A stretch of 64,000 nucleotides of DNA from Lomentospora prolificans. Lineage: Eukaryota > Ascomycota > Sordariomycetes > Microascales > Microascaceae. Positions within the stretch are counted from its first letter, which is position 1. Each line of letters begins with the position of its first letter. Location of the stretch: positions 2,976,001 to 3,040,000 of the forward strand of contig JARFXM010000009.1 of the NCBI GenBank assembly GCA_029532625.1, read 5' to 3'. A program made the translations under genes and the position numbers. The notes under the pieces are model-generated. The model was not told the origin of the DNA. It saw only the letters and a program-made list of their open reading frames with translations, and made no database searches. Shown here one piece after another: positions 1-10,350 of the stretch.

Positions 1-937
1 CGCCGTCATATTGAGCAGCGCCGTATTCGTTGCGGGCAAACTCCTTGCCGTTAGCATCCCAATACCAGAACCCGGTGAGCCAGCCGTTGAGATAGTACGG
101 CGGGTCACCGCACACCCAGCCTGCCTCAGCTACGACGATGCTGTTCCAGAAGTCCTTGATCTCGTCGCTATCTGGCTCGTCAAAAGTTTTCACAAATCGT
201 GAGAGGATAGGCCTGAGCCTAGCCTGGTATTCCGTAGGTTCTACCCCAAACTCTGAGAGGCGATCGATCTTGTCGTAGAGGGCTTCCCAGTCACTCTTCT
301 CACCCAGCAAGGTAACAGAGGGCAGTCCGCAAATTACCTCACCCTCGAACTTGAAGTACGCCTTCATGAGGCCCATCATAAGGACGTTGGCGGTCATGCG
401 ATCGGAATCGGTCGTGGTGGTGAAGTTGGGCTGGATCCAGTCCAGAAGCCAATCCGTCTTGACGCGGTCTTGGATTTCATACTGGAAACGCTCAAGCACG
501 AGGTACCACGTGAAATCCTGAACCTTGATAGTCTCCTGGCCTTCATGGTCGACGAAGAGCTTTCGGATGTCTTCGGCGTGCGTGTTCATGTAAAAGTTCA
601 TCTGGACGAGGATGGTGAACCATACCTCCTCGGGCCGGATGACAAGGTGCAGGTGTTGCCCCCATGCCTGGAGCGCACCGCGGAGGAAGCTATCGGCGGA
701 GGGCTGGAGCCCGGTCTCTTCTGTAATGTCTTCAAAGTCTAGCGAAGACATGAGCACTTCGGTATCGGGACTGGTAAACTCGCCGTTGACGCTCTCTTGG
801 AAGAAGGTGTCAATTGAAGTTATCGCGGCCGGGCCGTTGTAAGGCTTGGGGTCGCCGCCAGGGATGACGACGACCTTGGCTGTGGCAGCTGCTACGCTGA
901 GCAGCGAGACGACTCTGGACAAAATTCTCCGCATCAT
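1..937 (-). CDS. DUF4419-family protein, 3' end cut by window edge
   Basis: An open frame runs from a double ATG (937-935 and 934-932) to the left edge without a stop, 312 codons, so the C terminus is missing. Residues about 1-20 look like a signal peptide: two Arg, then a Leu/Val/Ala-rich stretch ending near TAKVVV. From about residue 85 the sequence matches the DUF4419 signature, including LRGALQAWGQHLHLVIRPEE followed by VWFTILVQMNFYMNTHAE, and later WLLDWIQPNFTTTT and a Trp/Tyr-rich segment (LTGFWYWDANGKEF). DUF4419 proteins are common in fungi and have no established biochemical function; the signal-like N terminus suggests secretion. I am confident of the reading frame and family, not of any function. 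No intron is needed in the visible part. Confidence 0.85.
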   Translation of the reverse strand, partial: MMRRILSRVVSLLSVAAATAKVVVIPGGDPKPYNGPAAITSIDTFFQESVNGEFTSPDTEVLMSSLDFEDITEETGLQPSADSFLRGALQAWGQHLHLVIRPEEVWFTILVQMNFYMNTHAEDIRKLFVDHEGQETIKVQDFTWYLVLERFQYEIQDRVKTDWLLDWIQPNFTTTTDSDRMTANVLMMGLMKAYFKFEGEVICGLPSVTLLGEKSDWEALYDKIDRLSEFGVEPTEYQARLRPILSRFVKTFDEPDSDEIKDFWNSIVVAEAGWVCGDPPYYLNGWLTGFWYWDANGKEFARNEYGAAQYDG

Positions 938-2760
938 GGGGTCTTGTATATCTAAGGATGAAGAGATAAAGGAAACGGCCGATCTGAGGGCGATTGGACT
1001 AGCAACTTTCCCCGCATCAGAGAAGAATTGGAGGCGAGTCGGTCCCTTTTTATGACCCGCCTAGCCCCCGGATATCTCGAGATTCCTTTTTCTTTCTTCT
1101 TTCGTTTTAATCATTCTGAACCCTGGTTCTCGTACTATCCGTCCTGCTTCACCGTATCACTTTCACACACTTTGGCGGATGAAGTTCAAAGAAGGTGGGG
1201 AAATCGAGGTAGAATACAGATGATTGCCATGAGTTTATAGTAGGCACTATAAACACTTGGCTACCATTCGCGGGAGCCTGGAAACAGAATAGTACGTTGC
1301 ATGCAACATCACTGTAATACAGAAGATCAGGAGAGGGAAGCAGTAATTTTGATTTATTTTTAGCAACATGTTCCTAATCCAAACATATTGGGCCCTTCTA
1401 GTCGAGTATATGGCATGCTCGTTTGCCGCTTTCTGTCCTGGTAGCATCTAGCCCGTGCAAGTGTAAAAAATCATTACACTGGCGCTTCAGCGGTTGCCAC
1501 GGCGGCACTTGTCTGTGAGAGATACGCTATCGTTCGGCGCCGGAGTCTCTCCTACGTTGGCCGAACCGCCCCATGCTCAGGAAGCTGGGGTGGGAAAGAG
1601 GCTCTGGAAACGGGGTATTCGGATGCTTGGGCTCTCGCCTGGCCAAGACTAGCTGGTTCCACTCGAATCATCCAGGAAGAGCTTGAGCAATTGGGAGATC
1701 CAGGGATCAAGGCTACATTAATATATCGTCTCTAATCGAGATAATGATGAGATCTGCGGGTGGGGGAGCTAGGTTAGATGATGAGACAATAGTTCCTCGC
1801 AAATATATATGAATGCTTACGGGCGAATACTCCGTCTCTCTTCAGCCCTCCGCTTCTAGAATGACTGGGGTCCAGATAAAATCCCGCTCGGCTATGTGCA
1901 AGACGCAGGAGAAACGAAGTACGCAAAGCCGCCATGTGCAGTGTTGATCATCGATTTTCCGAGGAACGTCACATGGGCACGAGCAGCCAGACTCGGAATT
2001 GTGAGAGTCGGGACTTGCTTCTCGTCTTCGGATTCCATTCGTTCGTCGTGTTCAATCTGAGTATATTCTCAGAACAATGACCAAATGTAGCCCGGGTGAC
2101 GTTGTGCGACCATATCCACTGTGCCATGAGAGCGACTTGACGCTGGCAATGAGGTTCACTTTCGCAGCTGGAGGACAATAGACAACGTACCTTGGCTTCA
2201 CGAGTCCCAGAAGCGAAAGTTGCAAGGGTATCTCCAATGCATCACCAACCAGTGTATACTTTCTAAAGGCTAGTAGTGACCGGAGGACGTCAAAGTCGCT
2301 ATCGGCGAGAGTTGTTCGTTGAAGAAAAATAGATTTATACGCGGCGAACGTGGTGTCAGCACCTCCTCCGTACCCTAACAAGAGGGACGACTCCATTCTC
2401 TGTACTCTGGACACGACCTCCTCATTATTTGTCTCAAGGCTTAATATGAAGACCGATGATAGCACTTGTTATAGCCTCGAACTTGATAGAGAAGAACCCA
2501 TCGAGAAATCTAGCCCTAACACCACTTCCGCACTACAAGTGAGTTTTCTTCTCTACAAGCTTTTCACCAATTCCATCAGCCGCTCGGGGCAGTCTCGAAG
2601 CTTTCAATACTGCAGCACCTGCGGTTGTATAATTCTTCTGAGCTTTCACATGCCAGAAAAGATGCGTGTCTAGATGGAGAAGGTGAGGAAGGCATCATCG
2701 GAAAGAACTGGGAGGCGAGGTCACCATGCGTGGTTAACACATCCCTTTAGTTAGGATTAA

Positions 2761-2800
<40 letters not shown>

Positions 2801-4908
2801 ACTACATAATGGAACGTCCCTTTCACTTGACAGGAAATCGTCGTTTTCGGTCATCTAACTAGTGTTTAACGATTTCAAGGACCGACTCGGGAGCTTCTCG
2901 ACACTACACGTGTCGCCTCCCTGTCAATCCCGGAAACAATTCCACTGCTCAGCCTCCAAGACGAGGACACCTGCAGATTGCAGCTGCACATGCCGTAACC
3001 TCACGTCTTTGAAGAGGAAAAAAGCTTCTTTCGCCGGGTTGTTCTCATTGAGCAGCACATCTCACCGCAACTCGTAATAGCGTCGTGTGCATGATATCCA
3101 TCTCCCGTTGCCGGTCAACTAACCACATGACCACGCGCAAGGCTGGGTAAGTTTGGAGGCGTGATGTCTGGGGGAATTCGGCTCCTTTGTGAAGCAACAG
3201 TTTCTCAGCTCCCCCGCTGGCGTTGTGCGGGTTAGTTAGCACCCTCGCACTGGAGGCCGAATTCATACCCGCGTACAACTAGGCAAAGCGACAGCGTAGC
3301 CAGCTATGAGGTCTTTTCAGGAGAAAAGGCCTCTAGCAAGCCCAGATCCCGGCATTGAGGGTATCGTGACCTCAACAAAGGTTGACGAGTCGTCGAAGAA
3401 GAGATGCAACTGGTGCGGCTGAGGCAGAACCCGCGTTGGTGGCGCGATAAACCTCATTTCTCAACTCAGTCCGAGACCGAGCTACAACACCCGACAAGAG
3501 TAAGAATGCGGCGGAGCACTGTTCAACGGGACGATGCAATGTAATGCAAGACACTAAACGAAACGAAACAGACAAAAGAACCAATAGTCCAGCGCATCCC
3601 TCCCTCTTCCTAGACCTCTCTCCCTTTCCTTACTAGGCCTACCTCGCGGTGGTGGCCTAAAAGAATGAGACCTTAACTTGTCAAGATAGGCTTGCGAAGA
3701 CGATTGCCGGCGCGGCAACCGAGTTCGATGGGAGACGGTAGCATCAGCGCCTTCCGGGGTAAGAAGCCAGGGACTTTCCGCAACGCGTCACCAACACTCC
3801 AAACCAGAGCACTGCACCTGGGTTAACGCGTCTGAATAGGGGCAGAATCGTTCGTCAACACCTCAAACCCAGTCGAGTGTTCTAAATATACCCAGCTGAA
3901 CGTGCCAAGACCCGTTGGCACCGGAGTGGTGCCGTTCGAAAGTTTGCTAAGCCTCTAACACACCAATGAAGAGTTGAAGAGACCGAGAGGCCGATTGCCA
4001 ATCGCAGCATAACAAAGCTCACGCACAGGATAACAAACAAGGGTCGACATGATGGTGGCAGATGCCGACGATGGAAGGGGGGCCTTGTTCTCAGGGGTTC
4101 GCGCGATGCTGGATTAAGGTTAGAGGCAGGAGGGATTTGAGAATTAGGGTTCGGTTATCCATACATGCGGAGATGGAGCACAACTGACAGGCCCTGCGAG
4201 GACAAGTAACCCAGGCTACAGCCAGCGTGAAATTTGCTCCAACCAGGCGTCGTTCGCATGATACGAGGGCCAGCTGATATAAGCTAAGATAGCCGCAATG
4301 ATATAGCCATGCCAAAGGTGGACTAGGCCCCAGGCGATTGCTGACGAGATGGCGGCCAAAACAGGAAGCAAGTGGAGAGAACCAGAACCCACCATACCAT
4401 GACCATCGCTGGCTGGCCGTCAAAGCAGAAGGAGCACGGGTTAATGAGCAGAATCAAGCCCTGTGGGGTTGCCCGCTCGCCAGCGAGGATTGGAAATGAC
4501 CCCTTGACATTTCGCTCTCCTTGCCCAATAATGTCTGAAGACCCGGCGGCCTCCAGAGCTGAGAGAAAGCAAAGCGGGAAGTCCCACGTCCGAGCTCCGA
4601 AGTCCCGGCCGGTAGGAATCAATGGAGAATCCGCATGCTGGCTGAGGTCGATTTCCCCCCACTTAATTCCCGCCAAGAACCTTGGAGCTGAAGGAGGGCT
4701 TCTAAGTCCAAGCCCAAAACCTTTCCTTGAAAATACGATGAAAACGGCGCTGTTTCCTCTCCTGCTCTTCATGTTAATGCCAGTTGCCACTTCGGAGTTT
4801 GAGGGGCACTCTCGCTTTACTGGTGATCTCATTTAATAGATAATTTCCTCCCCTTCCCCATCACATCCGCGTGAATGTTTCTTCCCGAATCAGCCCGTTT
4901 TACTCACA
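938..4908. other. Gene-poor interval, about 4 kb
   Basis: I see no gene I can support. It contains the promoter of the DUF4419 gene at its left end, a 35-nt A run (2764-2798), and several open frames of 100-170 codons on both strands (for example 2052-2465 minus and 4323-4832 minus against 4372-4836 plus). They overlap each other antisense, resemble no family known to me and lack convincing splice context. Confidence 0.5.
2764..2798. repeat. Poly(A) homopolymer, 35 nt
   Basis: Uninterrupted run of 35 A on the plus strand. It could be a microsatellite or the tail of an old retroposed sequence, but I see no recognisable retroelement upstream and no flanking target-site duplication. Confidence 0.9.
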
Positions 4909-5924
4909 ATGGACTCCAAGGTAAGTCTAGGCTGCCATATTTCTTACTCACACGCGCACACATACACACATCCGTCCGCTCTCTCTCACCCGCATCTACA
5001 CAATGGGCACACCCCCTCGCCTTGACTCCTCCTTTTGAATTCTTAAGGACCAAAAAACGAAGGCAGCTCGAAATCCAGGCGTCCACTAACATGAGTCCCC
5101 CTTCTTCTTCGGCGTCCGAGCAACAGCCAGCAGACAACCCCACGGCCATACGCATCCGCGATAACCAGCGGCGTTCACGCGCACGCCACCGCGAGTTTGT
5201 CGAGACCCTCCAGCGCAAAGTTCAGGAGTACGAGCGCCAGGGCGTCCAAGCCACCCTAGAGATGCAGCGCGCTGCCCGTGACGTTGCCATAGAGAACGCC
5301 CGGCTGAGAACGCTCCTCACCCAAAAGGGCGTTTCCGAGGAGGAGATTGAGGGGTACCTTGTTTCGCTGAAGGCTGGCGGAGAGAGTGCATTAGAAGCTC
5401 GAAGACTGGCGGGTATCGCTGCGGATGGCTCGGCATCTTCGCGGAGAAGCATCTCGGCAACGAGTGAGACGAGCGCGCCGAGCGCGAGGGCCAGCATCAG
5501 TCCCGGACCGGTCAGCCGGCCGGAACGAGGTCCCTCGGGGCCCATGTCGCTCAAGCATCTTATCAACGACGACGATCCGTCCCCGCACACGTTACCGACA
5601 TTAAGAGCGCCAGAGCAACCCTCAGACGCCGAAATGCTACCTCTAAGATACAATCCTTCGACGACGCCGAGACACCTCGAACCTCACCCTTACGCAGCCC
5701 AACCTCGATCCCCCACATCGAGGGACTTTGGCATCTCGTCGCCTTATAACTTTTCCGCGGCTCCCTCCCCGCACGAAATGCCGTGTAATACTGCGGCACA
5801 GATCATCGCCGGCGCGCATGGCCATGGCGATGAACGGCGTGCTCGACAGGCTCTCGGTTGTCAAGATACCTCCAACTGCATGGTGAAGAATACCACGGTC
5901 TTCCGAGTATTAGAGGATCCCTAG
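4909..5924 (+). CDS. bZIP transcription factor
   Basis: Proposed exons 4909-4920 and 5079-5924 (intron 4921-5078, GTAAGT donor, CAG acceptor), 285 aa. The first exon encodes only MDSK; a start at ATG 5091 in the same frame is the alternative. Basic region near residues 28-45 reads IRIRDNQRRSRARHREF, the N-x7-R-type DNA contact of a fungal bZIP subgroup. A helical segment with few canonical Leu heptads follows (VQEYERQGVQATLEMQRAAR, then ENARLRTLL). The rest is Ser/Pro-rich and probably disordered. It should act in the nucleus as a dimeric transcription factor; target genes cannot be inferred. The last 40 residues are less typical, so the true 3' end could involve another intron. Family confident, termini moderate. 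Confidence 0.8.
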
Positions 5925-6864
5925 CGCTTCCGGGACATCGGTAGACAGTCGATGCTTTTGAGCTCGTGCAGACAGCCATGTACAACTTTGGGAGGGCTAA
6001 AGATTCAGTTTGGCCAGTGCAATGGCTCCATGCTCACTTGGCGAGAGGACATACTCATGAAACTTGGATTGCAATAAGTGAGCAACTATCACTATACCCA
6101 ACGTATATGGCTACATGCGAACATACACCTAGCGAAGACCGATATGTCCATAAGCATAACGATGCAGGTTATGTGGCTTGGGATGACAAAGCCCTCTACT
6201 TTCCAAGCCCGGGGTAGAGAAGGGCTGGGAATTTGCAAGAGACAAACAAAGCTGAGCACCCGGTTATGGAAGATCAAAAGGAGAATAATGCCGTGTTTTG
6301 GTGTGGAAGGGCTTTGCTGCTGCCCCTCAGCTCCGCTCCGAGGCTAGCAAAGGTGCCCTCGCACGGGCCCGCGAGCCTCCTCGCAAACAGCAAGGCACAG
6401 AGATATCCTTGGCCAATGTCATGCTTGGGACCTCACCTCACAGGATGGAGCAAGGCGGATTTTCGGCTACGGCCGCCGATACCTTTATTGATGGGTCCGT
6501 TTAGTCTTGCGAATATGGGGCCAGTCCAGAGGGTAGACCGAAAAGGACGGAAGAAAAGAATAGCGCGTTGATAGTGAGAACAATAACCCATCGAGATCAT
6601 GATCAATCACATCATTTATCGAAAGAGGGTCATTTTTTTTTCGAAACTATAACCATAACCTGGTTAGATCCCACTTTTCATGTTAAATGTCGTATGAGAA
6701 CGCTTCAGAAAACGAGCGCGAAGAATTGAGAGTAAAATGGGCGATGTCTTTCTGCCGAACCTTTGCCCCTAACTCCTCGATTTAGAATGGTGGTGACTCC
6801 GTTGGCTGCATGAAAATGCGCGACTGACGCTTGACGCAGGGAGGGGGACCAGGCAAAAAAGAAG
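5925..6864. other. Intergenic, bZIP 3' flank to tRNA
   Basis: No supportable gene. Short overlapping frames at 5966-6571 show no family resemblance. The minus-strand Pol III terminator of the tRNA lies at the right end. Confidence 0.5.
6855..6860 (-). terminator. RNA polymerase III terminator of tRNA-Arg
   Basis: Six T residues on the minus strand beginning five bases after the tRNA discriminator base, the usual Pol III stop. Confidence 0.8.
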
Positions 6865-6955
6865 CGAGCGACGCAAGACTCGAACTTGCAACCTTTGCTT
6901 AGCGCTCTTCATCAAGTGATAGGAGAGCAACGCGCTACCATTGCGCCAGCCGCCC
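6865..6955 (-). tRNA. tRNA-Arg (anticodon CCT) with 19-nt intron
   Basis: Read on the minus strand, every arm folds: acceptor GGGCGGC with GTCGCTC (two G-U pairs), D arm GCGC-AATGGTA-GCGC, anticodon stem TTGCT with AGCAA, a 5-nt variable loop, T arm GCAAG-TTCGAGT-CTTGC, discriminator G. The anticodon loop reads C-T-CCT-A, so the anticodon is CCT (reads AGG). The intron, 6901-6919, sits at the canonical position after base 37. The mature tRNA is 72 nt before CCA addition. It would need the tRNA splicing endonuclease. T33 and the TTCGA core are present, so I judge it functional. Confidence 0.95.
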
Positions 6956-7738
6956 TAGCTCATGCCTCCGCTTTTGCGGCCGGATTGAGTGGGAGAGCGC
7001 GATAATTCGGGCAAAGAAGGCATCTACGGATTCTTTCCCGTCTAGTGCAGTCTGCCCAGGTCCAGTCCAACCAGTCCCACAGCAGCACTGAATGGTACAA
7101 CGCCACCGCCAAACGTTCCAATATTGAGGCCAACTAAGAAACGCCGTCAGCCCTAACCGGACTCGACTCGCCAGGCATCCCATTCCTCGGACGAGCCACT
7201 GATCTTTTTTTTTTTTTTTTTTTTTTTTTCTTCCGTTTCTTTCCTCCCTAGGGGCTTGGCAAACCCAATATTCCTCGGATCACTTGGCCGCTTACACCTT
7301 GGCGACATTCTTGAACCATCCTATTGGGTTAACCCGCCTCCCCTATCTCTTTCCCCAAAAAGAATCCCGTGAGGAAGGGTTAAGCGAAAAGCCGGGCCAT
7401 TGCACGAGACCGTCTTACAGGGAATGGCATAATAATAGAGGGGGAGCCGATCCAGACAAGATGCCGAGCACATGAAAAGAAAACTACCTGCCATGCAAAA
7501 ATGCTGTTGGGAAAGACTTGCGCACTGTGACGGAACCCAAGCATGTTTGTGCTACGGAATTGGAATGGATCGCCAGCCGTTCGGACTAAAATCTATTTAT
7601 GCGTGACCATCTATCAGGTATCGCGAGATATCAAGATGCATCTAGGTGCGCTCGATGGGATAGGCACTAATACTCCGTTGTGTATATGTATCGACGAACT
7701 GAAATCTGGACTTTTATCAGACGAACACTAATCAGAAA
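6956..7738. other. Intergenic between tRNA and glycosyltransferase pseudogene
   Basis: Holds a 25-nt T run (7205-7229) and otherwise nothing I can assign. It includes the 5' flank of the tRNA and the 3' flank of the pseudogene. Confidence 0.5.
7205..7229. repeat. Poly(T) homopolymer, 25 nt
   Basis: Uninterrupted T run on the plus strand; no associated element recognised. Confidence 0.9.
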
Positions 7739-10350
7739 TCACCGCTCTTGCTTCTCTTTGGGTAGGATTGAGGCGGAGGCGAATCCCAGGTGCAGCGGAG
7801 CTATTCCGCTTGCCTCTCCTCTTCCCGATTTCTCAACCCCCCCCTTGCGCGCTATTAAGGCAATGATTACCTTCGTAGAAGGTAATAACTTCATCAAGGC
7901 GGGATTGAGCAACACAGGCACGCAGAAGTGCGTGACTGTAACCGTGGCAAGGGGGTATATGGACGCGAAGTACCGAATCTGCCACTCCCTCGGGAAAGCT
8001 GGCGTGGTACCCGCACACCATGAGCGCCGCGCAGAGGATGCAGAAGATAAAGGTGCCAGCAAAGATCCGCAGGATCTTGGACGCCTCCTCCAGGAAGTTG
8101 ACGCGCTCGACCTCCTTTGCCGTGGCGCCCCCCACTGAATGTCGATTTCGAAGAAATGGCCCAGGAGGGCTTTGGAGACGTGCAGCGAAATGCCGCCGAG
8201 GGAGATGGTAGAGAGGGGCATCATTTGAAGCTGATCCATAATATTAAACAATGCACACCAAGTTTTAGCCATCGATGCCAGACTTGATACGACTAGGGTA
8301 GGCCAACCCAACCATGACTTACACGCTTATAAAAGCCCCTCCTCTCCAAGTCGATACCTCAATACCGACAATGCAAAATTGCCCATCAGCGGAAACACCA
8401 CGATAATTGACAAGTAAATGAAATGGCGAAAGAATCGATGTAGTATTTGTCGAATAAGCCAAAGAACCAGCCGGTAAGGAGGTAGTTCATGAGGGTCAGC
8501 ACCCAGCTAGCGCCGATGGCGTAATAAGTGCCGATGTACGCCATGATGGTCGCTTGTGGTAAAAGTGAATCTTGGAGGTGATGAACTGCTTAACAGGAGC
8601 TAATGGGCCTCGGGTGAGGGAGAAACGCAGAGGGTGAAAGAGTAGCTCGTTGCAACCGAAGGCGTACCTCTCCCCTCGTGCCAGTTCGTCATAGACGGTT
8701 AGGGACACGCCTTCCTTGGAACTCGCCATTGGAGTACGCCGCGAAACGAAGAACATAGCCTGCGGACTGAAGGCGGAGAGCCATGTCGAAGTCTTCCGAG
8801 ACGTGAGACTCGGGCCAGTACTTTTCGTTGCCGTCGTCCGGGTCGATGTATGCCGCCGCGTCTTGGATGGCTTGCCAGCAAACGATAGCATTGTGACCTA
8901 CAAAGGGGCAGATATCACCGTTTGCCACACAAAATTTGAGGCTGGTGTAAATGAGATTGGTGAACCAAGTAACACTGCAGAATAAGTCAACATTTCGGCT
9001 CGGGACTAGGCACGACGGAAACTCACGCTCGCTCGAAAAAGGAATCGGTGACAGCCATGACCCCGGATGTATGCTGAATGATGGCGACTTCTGGAGACTG
9101 TTCCATCTCGCTCACGGCATCCAGCAAACAGTCGCGAGGCACACGGGTATCTGAGTCGACAAACAAGATGTAATCGCCTATGCGGATGTTGCCTCCGGCG
9201 CAGGTTCGGCTCTCAGACTCTTGGATAACCTCCTCCAAGCACTTCTCATACGCCGCCTCTTCTTGTTCCCGAGTTCATTCAGGTCCACGAGGGATGGCTT
9301 GGAGCTTGCCCTCGACGTTGTTGCTAGTCATGAGGCAGTAATTCATGTTGGACGCTTTCTTGAATTTGCCCTTCCGCACAAACGACTTCACAATCGGGTC
9401 TTCTGGCTTAGGGTTATGTGGTGGTTGCGCTACGCATTCGATGCTGTGCTCCTCATAAAAGTCCCGACGTGCTGCGGCCATCGTTACGTCGATGCTCTGC
9501 ATCCCGTCGTTATTTACGAAAATATTAGCCATGCCCCCCTGCATCTCGTAAGTTGAGATGGCTGCTTTGAGTGAGGCGATCGTGGGCCGGATGACGGCGT
9601 TGAGGCCTTCCTTGTACACTGGCATCTGGATCGTGACATGAGGCAAGGTCTTATCTCGACTGAGACGCTTCGGTGCCTTCCTCGAGTAATGCCGAGAATT
9701 TGAATTCACCGCCGCAGAGATGGGCCCAAATATCTGGAATATATTGCCGATGGCTGTTTGGAAGAAGAACTTGGAAAACGCAAACAAGTAATCTAGTTCA
9801 GTATATCGGCTCTGCTCGGGGGAGGGTGTGAATAGGATCATTGGGACGGCGACAACTCACTAAACTGACAAATAGTTGAATTGAATATACAACCAGGAGA
9901 AAAAGCCTGAAATAGTAGCCATCCAACACTACCTCGAGTGCGAGGGCCTTCCAGCTCAGGCCGAGGCAGACGATTGCGAGTGTAAGAGACAACCCCACCA
10001 TAGTTGCTCTCGTGAGCCGCACCGGTCTCATCTCCAGGATCTCGCCTTCTCTTCTCATCGCCGTAGTACTCTTTCGTTTCCTTTGAAGCTTCTTTCTCGT
10101 CATCGTCATCGTCCACCTTCCACACTAAAGATACAATATCTGATTCTAGTCGATCGACTCTGCTAATGATGTTGTTGGGGTCATCCTCCCAAACAACTAA
10201 CACGGGAGGTTCGATGACGAAGGCGGCAAAATGATGTTTTTGGCACCGGGATAAGTCGGTTATGCGCTGCAATACCTGTAGCTTCAACCCTCCCTGAAGC
10301 GGAATGTGACCAAACCGCACTTGCGCTGAACTGTGAGGCGGCTACGTTCA
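7739..10350 (-). pseudogene. Family-2 glycosyltransferase, heavily decayed
   Basis: Fragments in all three minus frames line up in order with one large fungal membrane glycosyltransferase (GT2). In order: an N-terminal region (ITDLSRCQKHHFAAF, then VLVVWEDDP); a transmembrane segment near 9950; the nucleotide-sugar domain with HVTIQMPVYKEG, FVDSDTRVP (the D-x-D site) and SEDFDMALRLQ; then TYYAIGASWVLT-type membrane helices and LVVDN-like tail segments (QWGxATAKE, ASIYPLA, PVLLNPALM). Two intact-looking introns remain (GTGAGT donor near 9860, GTGAGT donor near 9023). The frame breaks near 10030-10100, 8713, 8552, 8428, 8336, 8138 and 7990, and an in-frame TGA at 9277-9275 stands where relatives have Trp. 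The N terminus appears truncated. It cannot encode the full enzyme. Family and broken state are clear; exact lesion positions are estimates. Confidence 0.85.

Noticed and set aside
2052..2465. 137-codon minus frame in the left gene-poor interval
   Set aside because: Composition is fairly protein-like, but I could not link it to a family or to spliced neighbours.
4323..4836. Overlapping 154- and 169-codon frames on opposite strands
   Set aside because: Mutually antisense, no recognisable domain, and within reach of the bZIP promoter.
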